Below, piece after piece: positions 24,960-36,417 of a stretch of DNA of 64,000 bases (position 1 is its first letter; every line of letters begins with the position of its first letter). The position numbers and the translations under genes were made by a program. The stretch lies in NCBI GenBank assembly GCA_027946555.1, contig JAPEVC010000117.1:1-64000 (forward strand). The letters are read 5' to 3'. Source of the DNA: Gnomoniopsis sp. IMI 355080 (lineage: Eukaryota; Ascomycota; Sordariomycetes; Diaporthales; Gnomoniaceae). The notes beneath the pieces were generated by a model. That model saw only the letters and a list, made by a program, of their open reading frames with translations, did no database searches and had not been told where the DNA came from.

Positions 24960-26751
24960 AGGCATCGTTGTTAAATGGCACAATCATGCTATGTGTGCTT
25001 TGGACATTGCAATATGACTTACACATCAATTGCATCTATATCTTGATCTCAAACTTCACCACCAGCGTATGTCTCAGGAAGGGACATGTGGAGTTAATTG
25101 GACAAAAATACACGACGAAATGGGCAATGTCTGTGCAATCAATACGCCTCAAAAATAATTATTCAACCATGCCGCCGCCAAGTATATAGTCAGAAACTCA
25201 GCCTTCCGTGTCAATGAAGTTCGGGCTGTGGAAGTAGAAGACCTGAATGTCGCAGGCACAGATTCTGAAAGCACTGGCACCTGGCTCATCTTGGGAGCTT
25301 GCCACATCATAGAACATCAACGCTTTCACTTCTGCACGAACGAGGGTTTATTCTGCAATACTGCCTACCTGATGGTTTTTTCCACGTTCAGCTTGTGCCG
25401 AGCCTGTAGAATAGACACACTTTTAAGGCGTATTGTATCAAGGAAATGTGAGGCGGTAATTACACTGCAAGGCTCTGATGGAGTGCAATATACTCCTGGG
25501 AGGCGAAAAGGTAAAAGATTACAGCCCAGAGTCAATGGTAGTAGCAGAGAAGAGAAGCAAAAGGTTGTGTATTTGAGGCTCTTAGCAGCAGTATTGCATT
25601 AACTCTCCTCGCCGTGCGCGAAGTTCCAACACAAGGAGTTGGATCTTCCAAAACTACCCCCGAACGAAGCTTCCCTATCCCCATCCTTTTGGCCATGCAC
25701 CCAAGCCACAAGAGCCCCAATCAAACAGGAAAATAAAGCAGAAGGGTGCGATGCCAAGATAGCGCGGAGGGGATTGGTTGATAGAACGAACAAGAACAAG
25801 GTGTATTAACACAATAGCATCAAGGGAGGACCGACAAACAGATGACAAATGAACTCCTCCAATGCTCGAGATGTAGCCGTCCGCACCCTATCCTCTTTCC
25901 TAACGCGCAGAGCAGGTGCTGTGTTCAAGACGGCAGTGAAAGAGAAAATAGCAAAGTCGAAGAAGTGTAAAAACCCTGAAATATAAAAAAAGACCCTCTG
26001 CAGCCTAACGAACCCTACAGTCACTGCTTGGGGGAATCAACCATAACCCAGGGATATCGGAAAAGAAAAAGAAAGCTCAAAGAGACCTGCCCAGCAAAAG
26101 GAAAACAGCGAAACCATGTATTCCACCTGCCGAAAATGCCAAGGCAACAGAGAAAGAGCTGCAACAAGGGTATAAAGGATCACAAGACGCAACCAAATCA
26201 TCTCGAGGCCTCCCGATCTCCCGAACCATCCCAAAATGCAGGTGGGCCCCCACCAAAAATGCATAGGCATCCAGCGTGACATCGTTGGATCGTGTGACAG
26301 GTGACGAGGTAAAAACACCCCAGGAGTACGAGACCAGATTTATTTCGTTGACCTTAGGAAAGCGAAGATAAGAAAGTTCGTTGCTTGAGGGATGCGAAAG
26401 CATCGCCGGCTTGTAACTGTTGGAAATTGGCTACGAGATTCTCCGGCGCGCCATCGATGCAGGCGGGTCTTTGAAGTTCGAACCGTTCGGAGAGGGATGA
26501 ACCAGATTGTGTGCCCCACAGATGAGTAGTCGTAGCCCGAGATAGCTCGATATCGCGCAACAATGGCCACTCTTCCCAATAGTTACCATGCCAAGGTTGC
26601 ACTGTATCACAGATTTGCCGCAGAAAGTGCAACTTCTCCTCCTGTACGAACCTCTTCACTGTAAAGTGTGACGACAGCGCGCACAAACGTCATAGCCTCA
26701 CGATCCGCGTCATTACCAGCCAAAGCTAGACGACAGTCGCCACGAAACATC
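24960..26751. other. Convergent 3' region between DPB4 and the Rsc7-like gene
   Basis: This 1.8 kb stretch holds the 3' ends of two facing genes. Small frames on both strands (for example 26340-26686 on the minus strand) show no recognisable motif. AT-rich, A-rich runs near 25730-26110 fit untranslated sequence. Confidence 0.5.
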
Positions 26752-29164
26752 TTATTGAGGCTGCGGTGTCCATCCGGACCACTGTTGCTGTGGCTGCTGC
26801 GGCTGTTGGCCTGACCACGCCTGAGTGACAGCCGGCAAGGTCGCGGCTCCTGGCTGCATGTACTGACGCGGCGTTTGATGGTCGTACGGGGAGGGAGCAG
26901 GGTAGCTTTGATTCATTCCTGGCATACCCGAGTATTGCATTGCCCCTGGCTGTACTGGCCCAGAGCCACTGGAGTGTCGCATCTGTGATGCCGAGCCCTG
27001 CGGAGGGTGAGGGGAGTGTTGCTGCTGCTGTTGCTGCTGCTGCTGTTGTTGTTGTTGGGTATGTGTGTATCCGTATTGGGGAGTCTGCGGCGTCGGCGGC
27101 CACATCTGGTTTGGTGGTTGGTAGGCGTAGCCTGTCTGCGGCATAGGAGCCGTCGACCCTAAAGATGATATCGTTGGCTTTGAGTGCTGAAGGTTAGGAG
27201 TAGGGCCCATACCTCTCATGCTTGAGGACTGACTGAGTGAGTTCTGCGCCTGTATGGGTGCTGAGTACGGAGGTGCAGACATCATAAGCGGACTTTGGCT
27301 TGGTACCATGCCAGAATGTTGCTGAGAGATTCCGGAGGAGGGCGCATGGGGTGACTGTGCGGCACGAGTGGTCGGAATGCTGGCTTCCGTCGCACCAACA
27401 GTAGCAGGTTGCTGGCTGATGCTTGGAGATTCTGGCTGCTGATGAGGCCTACGCCACATGTTGTTCATATAATCGGTGCGCATCTCGCGTTGTTGGTTTA
27501 CCGACCGATTGAACTCGGCAGCATGGTGGGCTTGCGCGTGTATCTCAGGCATTGGCGTTGGTTGGGTCCGGTCCTGGTACGGTGGACCTGTAATTTCCTG
27601 TCGAGGCCCCGTCTTCAGAATGGATGAATAGTCGGTCCTCCGCGTATCAGGATATTCTGGCATGGTTAACGCGGGTATTCTAAGGTTCCCAAAGGATGAA
27701 CCCCCGAGCATACCTGGTTGAAGAAGCTGAGGATGCGGAGCTCCAGCAAATTGTCCGGGAGTGTTACTGTAGACAATCTCGCCTTGTGGTCCACCGAGGA
27801 GAGACGCATTTTGTTCTGCCGCGGCAGCTGCCTCTCGAGCCTTAGATGCACCTGGTCTCTTCTCTCCGGCCAAATCGGCCTCCGTGAAGCCCTGCTTTCG
27901 AGCTTTCGTCTCCCAATAGTCATCCCGAACTCGTCTCCCATTCACGATTACCCGGCTGCCAAATTGTCGAAACATACTCCTGGCCGTGACAATTGCTATT
28001 TGTCTCGACCTATAGGAGAAGGGAAGGATTTCCTGGCTAACGAGATCGTCTTTTTCGGTCTGATTGGCAATGATCTTGAATAGAGATCGGTTCTTGTTGA
28101 ACAGGAGGTACGAGTCCCTGTATCCGAGGACCCGTGCACACTCGGTTGCCAGCATGAACAATTTGTCTCCACGGTTGGGAACAAGGAATGTCCTGCAGCG
28201 ATACTCGCGGCCGCCACAAAGCGCTCCATTTGGCATCACCTTCTTTTCTCCAGCGTCATCAATCTCTCTAGGCAGGTACTCGTCTCCTCCCGGTCCGAGC
28301 TGGTCTGTCGTGTGATCGCGGACGGTGGGTAAGGCCTTCAAGGTCGACTTGGTTGGTGTGGGCTTCGGTGGCGACGATGCCGACGCCTGGGACGGCGTAT
28401 AAGTCGGCTGCGGTCCTGGAAGAGGTGCATTTTGGGATTGGGGGGTCTGAGGGGGGATGGATGGCTGCATCGGAACGGGCGCCTGAGTAGGACTTTCTGA
28501 TATGGCTCCGGGACGGGCTGAGATTATGGGTTTTCCGCGTTTCCTAGGGTTTTGGTCTGCTTTTTGCGCGACAGCGCCATCAGCCCGGGTTCGTCGCCTG
28601 GTCGCACTGCCCTGAACATGTAACTGAGACACAGCTACACAAGATCGAATCACAACATACCGTCATCCCCAGGCGGCGGCGCTTGATAGGTGTCTGGCGA
28701 CCGCTCCCTCTTGACACCTCGGGAGTTATGGTTGCGTAGATCTGCCCCAGGCAGCGCATTAGCATCAAGTCATGGTCGACAGACGACCATGTGCTGGCCG
28801 TATTGCGCGACGCGGAGGGAAGGTGGATGTGAACGCGTTCTGAGGAAGAGACGTGACGGCGGATCGACGCGATGCGATGCGATGCGTTGATGCAATGCGG
28901 CGCAGGTTGGGAGGCGCGTCGTGGTGGTGGTGGTGGTGGAGTGGTGGTGAAGGAGGAGGTGGTGGAGGTGCGGGAGCGGGTGCAGAATAGGGCAGCGCAG
29001 CACAGCGCGGCACGCCCGGGCCCAGACGCAGACCCAGCGCAGCGGAGGGGTCGCGATGGTTCATGTATGACATTCTCAGGGGTGGCGGCAAACTTACCAG
29101 GCGATGCGAGGGCAGCAGGATTGATTGTAGCACTATCAACACTGTTGGGCTGTGCGGTGTACAT
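26752..29164 (-). CDS. RSC7: Rsc7/Swp82-family chromatin remodelling subunit
   Basis: Proposed minus-strand exons: 29164-29098, 28707-28661 and 28611-26752 (657 residues). The last exon and its junction (ACG|GTATGT...TTCAG|GGC, 49-base intron) are firm. Exon 1 (MYTAQPNSVDSATINPAALASPG) and the 47-base exon 2 (SGRQTPIKRRRLGMT) are inferred from phase and a 390-base intron with a weak acceptor. The family (Npl6/Rsc7 in RSC, Swp82 in SWI/SNF) is part of ATP-dependent nucleosome remodellers. The signature domain lies at residues ~148-275: EYLPREIDDAGEKKV, GREYRCRTF, RGDKLFMLATECARVLGYRDSY, LFNKNRSLFKII, EILPFSYRSRQIAIVTARSMFRQFGSRVI, NGRRVRDDYWE. The rest is disordered, rich in Pro, Gln and Ser, with a poly-Gln run near residue 557. 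Basic KRRR and RRRTR patches near the N-terminus could be nuclear localisation signals. Confidence 0.85.
27018..27057 (-). repeat. Poly-Gln (CAG/CAA) tract inside the Rsc7-like gene
   Basis: Thirteen or so consecutive glutamine codons, CAA followed by mixed CAG and CAA on the minus strand, in the disordered C-terminal part of the protein. The mixed codons should make it less prone to slippage than a pure CAG run. Confidence 0.85.
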
Positions 29165-30157
29165 CGAGCGCAGCTGCGACTATGGCAATGGGGGCGACCC
29201 AACAGATCTGCGAAACGACGTGTCTTGATATAGTTGGAGGGCTTGTCGAGAGTGGATGGGGATGCAGTAGCTGCTGGAACCCTTCATGGAATGTGCGGCG
29301 AATGGTGCAGGCGAGGCAAGGCAAGGCAGGCAAGACTATGCGTGCGAGCGTGCCTGTGGTTGGCGCAGATCCCAGGGCCTATTCCAGTGCCTGGTAAAGG
29401 CGTATCGAGCAATAAGTAGGAGGGAATAGCAGATAAAAAGAATGATGGCAATCGGCGCCTCTTGTTGGCATCGCCTTGCTGCTGGGGACGGGGGTTTGGA
29501 CAGTCCGTTGTGGTAAGGGACCGTTCGCTTCGCTTCCCGCCGTGCTGGGTCTGAAGTACAGTAATAGAATGGTACTGCCTGCTTGGTACGCTATTTGAAC
29601 CAGGATCACCATGGGTCGAATGATGATGTCGTATGTGGTTGGTCGGTGGCGACTAGTTGCAGTAACAGTGGAGAGGGCACGGGGGTAACGAGCTCCACGC
29701 AAAATAGCGGAAACCTCCAAGGATGGGGGCCGATTGCACTCCAAGGCGTGAATAGATCACGAGCTGTATGAATGCGAGTAAAGACCTCCGAGGCTGGCTG
29801 GCCAGTGGTAGACGTGACGATTGGTCAGAGACGGGACGCTTATACCTGTGATGCTGTGGTAGACGGTTTCATTCCGTCATGATTTGAATATACCTGACCT
29901 GCTTCAGCTACTCATCGACACAAGACGATGCGCCTAAGGTTGTCAAGAATGCAGCGGCCGGGAAGGCTATCCTCGTGCAGTCCAGACGGCTCGATCATTG
30001 GCAGCCACTTCGTGGCACTCGGTCGGGCTTGTCTTGCTTGGAGATGCGCGTGTACCGTGCTCCGTACCGAGTAGCATCCAGGCGCGATTTACACTCCAGT
30101 GAAAATTGATTAGGCCGTGAGAGCTCCTAACAAGACGACCCTTGGCATCTGCTCAAG

Positions 30158-30198
30158 TCTTGCTGTAGATTGCGGCGCATGCGCAGTCTACAGCAAGA
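30158..30198. repeat. Perfect 12-bp-arm inverted repeat (hairpin)
   Basis: The arms TCTTGCTGTAGA and TCTACAGCAAGA are exact reverse complements. Inside them a T-G wobble and four more pairs (TGCG/CGCA) extend the stem to 17 positions around a 7-base loop. It is far from any gene and is not a tRNA. Confidence 0.8.
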
Positions 30199-31893
30199 TG
30201 ACAGGAAAGCCCTGTCAGTCTAGAGCTGTATGCTGCGATGATCCTTGTTATGATGAAGAGACAGGTGGGGGGTAGGTGTACTAAAATCGACGATGGGAGG
30301 GGTGGAGCTCCGATGAGCAAGGTTTAGAAGAAGCAATCCGATGGTGCGTGTTGAAATCAGTACGGTACATCAACGATATGCGCTCGCAAGCTGGATCCTG
30401 GTGCCGAGCAAGAGGTTGTCAATGTTTGATCGCATAGCGCAGCGTCGTTGAGCAGCGTGTGAGGCCGTCAGCAAATTTCAGCAGCCAGATAGCCTGGCCC
30501 AGGCAATACGCGGACAAGAGCAGCGGCCGTAGAGGTCGTCGAGACTTGGATTGTTGGCGCGCCCGGCGCTCTGGGTAAAGACGATGAAGAGTACAAGCGT
30601 AATCCGTGCACAGGAGCCTGCGAGTCGCAGACTTTGGCCGCTGCCCTGGCCCCAGCGGCGCCAATGGGGGTAGATCCTGCAAACAATAATATGCACGTCC
30701 TATGTACTGTACTCCCAAGCATGTGCTACTATGTACATAAGGGTTTCGAACAGGGCGTACTTGCGGATTAGGCAGGCAGGGGCAATGCATGAGCTGCAGG
30801 TCGCTGGGGTCCTGGGTTTCTGTCGTGCCCGGTCCGCCGGTGTGCTGCTGTCGCTTGGTTGTTTAAGCAGATCAGCCTCGACTGAAGCGATGACAGGATG
30901 GAAGTCTTGTTTCAACACAGAGAGAGAGAGACAAAAGAAGAGGGACAAAGCTTCTTGGATGCTTGAACCCTCGCAGTAGTGCGTGTCGCATCGCTCTCAT
31001 GTGGTCTGTGAGAGGGAAAAGAAGCACCAATGACGATGAAGGAGCTGCGACAATGCCTGTCATGCACTGCCTTTCTGGGTTAGGCCGGTATCGAGAACGT
31101 TCAGTATTACATGCCTGCAGTATGTAAGTAGTCGAGCAATCCTCCTGTGTGCGACCAAAGAAAGGATTGAAAAAAAAATGAAGCGATACGAAATACATAC
31201 CTAGGTGGTATAGTATCCCGGGCGGCAAAAAAAAGGGTCTCGGCGGGAACCAATTCCAAGCAAAGGCTGACAACATGCAACGTACTCTACATGGGAGTAC
31301 TTACAAGTCATGGGACAAGAGCTAAAAAGACGAACCTTCAAGGCGCCTTGCCGAAAGAGAACTGTCTATCGAAAAGAACGATGACTCAGATCTCTTCCAG
31401 AATCGGAGTTACTAACTCATGTACATGCCGTTTCTTTTTTTGGGTACACACATGCTGCGTACATACATACCTAAGGTAGGCAAGTATTCCTCACGGCGGT
31501 AGGTACTGCATGCGCACAACATCAGTCGCATCTGCGAAGTACCCCGATGTTGTCTACCGGTGACAGTGCGGCGGAGAAATGTTGAATTACATGGCAATGG
31601 TCTCGGACCACGATAGCCGCGAGGATCTAGCATGTAGTACATAGAATGATTTCGAGGTTCGTCTTATTAGTATATTGCTATAGTACATATCAAACACCGT
31701 CTGGTCTGTCAGTCTGATAAAAGCAACGTCCCCAGGCAGGCACACTTATGCCGGCAGTGGATGGTGCCTGCCCACAGTGGTCCCGTATCCGTATTGGGTG
31801 CGAGTGCCTTCCTCATCGAGTGACCTGCACTCGCATCCTCGCGTCTCCGTGGGAATCCTGATTCTTGATGTGCAGACCACTTGCAGGCGACGT

Positions 31894-31913
31894 TTCAAGA
31901 TTGCAATCTTGAA
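31894..31913. repeat. Perfect 20-bp palindrome
   Basis: TTCAAGATTG is followed directly by its reverse complement with no spacer. About 0.06 perfect 20-bp palindromes are expected by chance in a window of this size. Confidence 0.85.
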
Positions 31914-34900
31914 TCGGCTAATGCACTCATCTCCATTTCGTCTCATCACGGACTTTCAACAGTCAGCGAACACCGTCAAAGTCCCCCACCGGACGGGACA
32001 GGACAAGGGATTGGACATGGGCATGGGGCAGATGGAACGGCAGACGCCCCGCTTGCCCTGGACGCCATGGCCACAGGGCCATCACGCGTACCGCGTGGCA
32101 ATGATGGAGATGTCCAGCCTGAATCACGGATGGTCTGTGCATTCCCGACCTCAAACCCGTCATCTCGGCCATCGACGCCGTCGACTGTGAATCACATTCC
32201 TCTCGGTTTCCGGCTGATCGCGTGAAACCCGCTACCTGCGTTCCCCCCACGCGGCCAAGACAATCCAATACTTACGATTGGTAATAAGGCAATCATCACT
32301 TTACCACGTAACAGCGCCGGCGTTAACATGCTCACTCGTTGGATTACGAGTTCATCAGCTTAAATCCGCGCACCGACCCGGATGTCACTTCGAGCGCCTC
32401 TACCTCGTTGTAAGGCTAGGAGGACCCCAGCAGCCCAGCTCTGCTAATTAGGCATAGCTCTGGGGGATTTCGGTCCGCTGCCAGTGCTCCCGAGACGCCA
32501 TCATATTATTATAGTACAGGCTCATTAGGCCGATGCAATTACATAGTACTAGCACCTATGGACGGCTACAGACACATCACCCTCCTTCCCTCCGACGGTT
32601 CATCCCGCATATGGATCCAAATAAAAATAAAAAAAGTCACTCAACAGAAGACAGGACTCTACCGCCAGTCCAGCAGTCGCCACGTCGAAACAGCGACATC
32701 TCCCGTGTTCCGGATTTAACAATCGCGTCGAACACGATATAGATCACACGGCCGGTTCCAGCCCGCCATCTACTTTGGTACTATGAGACGTAGATGAGAT
32801 CAACCTGCAGAAGCTCGAATCATCCGCAACTTCCACGACATTTGCTGGGCTCGGCCGCATGGCATCCTGTCTCTGCATGCCGCAATACCTAGTCAAAAGC
32901 CCCTGCTAGCTGCGTAACCGCATGAGGTCCACGCCAGCTAGGCCAGCAGGCCAGCCAAAGAAGTACAGCGCTAATCCTCTTCACAACAGGCTATGTGCTT
33001 TCCTTTGGGCCGTCGCCTTCACGACTGTCGCAGGGCTTTCCACTTTGGGAGAGCTTAAGTTCAGTGTCAACCAATGAGACTGGCTCGCCTATACCAGAGT
33101 CTGTCGTGTTTAATCGCTCTTGACTCAGAAGATTGTTGTGAATATTTTGATGAACCATTGACGAGTCACTAGAGCTGCCGTTCATTGAAACTATTTTCCG
33201 ATGTTCGTCTTTTGCGACAGAGATGTACACGCTGCATAGGAAAAGCCTGGACCAGAGGTACTCCGGTCTAGCCAGATGGAGTAGGTAAGACCGCGAGCCT
33301 TCACGAGGCTGCATGGAAGGCTAAGCCATATTCAATCCCTGACAATGGGACGACAAAGCTGCGCAAAATCGAGAGCTTTCCGGGGTTCAAGCTCGTCACG
33401 AGGGATTGCTCGAGGGAGTATCCATGCGCTCAATTTACCTCACTAGAATATTGTGGTAAACGACAATGAAGCACGTACTGCAAATCCAACCATGGCCAGA
33501 AAATTAACGTGCGTGCGCCTATGGTCCTTGATTACCTAGTCTTTGATTCATCAGCCAGATTTCAACGACGACTCGACAGTATACTAAGAATATTCACAAG
33601 CCAGTGGATCGCGAAGCAGCCGTCAGCCACAAGCCTTGGGACACAACGTGTCCCGGATCTACGAACAGTTTTACAGCACACAATGCCCGTTTCGACAAAC
33701 CCCGGACCGCGTCAGCATCAAGGAAGCAAAGACCGGGCAGGAGTGTCGCAACACGTTGCTGACTAGATCAACAGGCCGGATTCTGGTCCTATCTGACTCC
33801 GGCCATTGGCCAGAGAGCCCTCGGGCCGGGCTCCAAAGACAGGGGAGAGAAGCGCCACAGCTGAAGCCTGTTTGAATACAGCCGATGTCTCCCTGTACTT
33901 GATCCGTACAAAGCCCCGAGGACATTCAGTCGATAATCCTTTCCGTAGTCAGAGCCCACCCGGAGCTGAAGATCGTCAAAAGGCTACCGTTCTCGATATT
34001 GCAAGAGGGATCCGATTGAATCACCACTTCCACGTTTGGGCCATCGAATAGGTAGGGCAATCTTGGAAGGCCGTATTCCGGCATGAGTCTAATCAAAGGC
34101 CTTGATATATCCACTAGTAGTAAATGACAGATGTTCCGAACGGAGACCGGCGTATGGAGAGACACCATCATCTCGATCGAGGCAGTATAGCTTTGTGAAA
34201 TTTTGTCCGTGCATAGCTTTTGCTCAGCTTCATCGAAGATGGCCAGCATGAAAGCATCGGGAATATGACAAGGCGCCTGAAACTGTCGCCGGACGTTTCC
34301 ACATATCTTAGCACTGCAAGAACACACGCTGGTGTTCCAGAACATCCGGAGCAAAAGGATGGGAAGTAGCTACAGGAACCCTAGCCACGGCATTGGGAGA
34401 GGGTGTGGACGGAGACGATTTGAGTCAGGATTGACTGATGGTGGGTGTGATGGGCACCAGGATCAGGCCTGGACGCGCCTGCCAAACGGGTGGAAGACAA
34501 GGGCAAAGGCGCGAAGGCTCTCGAGGCCGAAAGTACGGCTTTTCATTGGCTCCATAGCGTCGCAACGGAGAATCCAGCTGACGTCCAGTGATCATTATGG
34601 CTATCCTTCTTATAGCTGGAAATTGTTGCACGAACCAGGAACATTGGCTGTTTATGGCCGTGTGAGTAAGGAAACCAGCAGAGCAGGAGGAACACAAAGG
34701 TCGCCGTGAGCGTCTTGTATCGAATTTCTAGGAGAGAGAGATGTTCGTTTGACAGACGATCACCCATGCTTCTCTACCTTTTAGCATCCACCAAGCTGGA
34801 GAGCCCTGGCGAATACCCGAGGTGATAAGCGATAAGTTGCCGATGTGGGAGGGTCCTTCCCTTCACTGACATCGACGATAGCCTGGCAGGCCTGGCGGAC

Positions 34901-36396
34901 AGGTTGGCCGACAGCCAGAAGTCAGAGCCGAGAGGGGCCCAGAAATGGGATGGATGCGGATGCGAGAGCACGGACATGATGGCACATGGGAGTGAGAAAG
35001 GATGTTACTGTAAGAAAAGGATCCACATCTGCAACGCTGTTCCGGGCTCCTGGCTGGCCTGAGCGCACCACTCCCACGGCCCCACAGAAGCCAAGCATCC
35101 ACCGACGACGACGTCCCGTCTTCTCTCGGCGGCTGGCGGGGTAATGGTACGTACTACGTTACCCTTTATCAAATTCGGGGCATGTACTTCGTACCTCCTG
35201 CAACCTGCATCAAAAGCCTGACCTCGTGGGCATGTGATGGAAGAGGGCTTGTCCAGCATGCAGGGTAGTGAGCAAGCAAGCAAGCCAGCCAGCCGGCGCG
35301 AGACCTGCTCGTTGCTATTACCGTCAAATTTGCTGTCGGCATGACCAAATAACTGCACCGTTGACATCATCCGGGCCGACAGACGGGCAAGGGTTTTTTG
35401 ATCGAGGTCTCAGATAGCAGCATTGCATTCGCGGGGGGAAGCTGATATACTGCAATTAGTAAAACTGAAGCCTCGCGACAGGAAAATGAGTCCAATTACA
35501 AAGCCTCTGGTGAACTTCCCGGAACGGAAAGCTGCTCACCACGACCAGGGGTACCCACATGTGCTTTGCTGCAGGCTGCCTGACATCTGACCCCTCGACG
35601 CTCTTTTTTCCTTTGCGTCAGCTTGGTGGCCATGCGTCCATCGTTTTTGGCAGACACCCTGACCAGGGCTGATGCCACACCCCTCGTTCACGACGGGATC
35701 GCCACATCGCGCTTGCCTACTCGCCCAGCTTGCCTATTTGCCTTTTGTGGCTCGTTGCTAGTATGGCTGGCTGGCCGGTGTGAAAGGGGGGCTTGCTCTG
35801 GATGCCGAGTGTTCCACACCCTTCGTCAGCTGCAGTCGCAAGGTGGGTGGAAGGGTCCATTCCGTGGCCGCAAATCCCCCTTTGACAGAGGCTTGGGGTT
35901 GCAGTGCAGATTGCCTGGCCCATTCTTTTTTGCTTTCCCTTTTTTTTCTTCCCTTATGCGAACAGGGCCACGGGATGCAGTTCATGGCCATATCGGGTTC
36001 AAGCATGTGTTTGGTATTCTCACGAGGCAAGGCCCCATCGAAGTCCTGTAGCGCACAGAGGGAAACGACAAAGCCTGACTCTGCTACGCATTTTCCAACT
36101 ATCCCGAGGCAAGCGGATGGTAAACACACAAAGTATCCACAGATCAATAATCAGCCTTCATCCTGGCTTCCGACTTGCCTTGCATGGCTTACCTCAGAGA
36201 TTGAAATCAGCCGCTAATTTAGCCCGGCCCGCGGTATTGGTACGCTGCTACGGTGCAGCGAGTCTACTAGTCATTCTACTAGCCGCATCAACGCATGCTG
36301 TCGCCCTTCGTAGCACGGCCGACGGGAAGGACGGGCGATTCTTGGGTTGTGCCTCTCCAATAAGCTAAACAAGAAATCGCCCTGGGCGTTCTCTTG

Positions 36397-36417
36397 CTGC
36401 TGCTGCTGCTGCTGCTG
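36397..36417 (+). repeat. (CTG)7 microsatellite
   Basis: Seven CTG units in intergenic DNA; several overlapping frames run through it but none looks like a gene. Confidence 0.9.

Noticed and set aside
28765..29202. His-rich minus-strand frames near the Rsc7-like gene
   Set aside because: They arise from the GGT/CCA simple repeat inside the proposed first intron.
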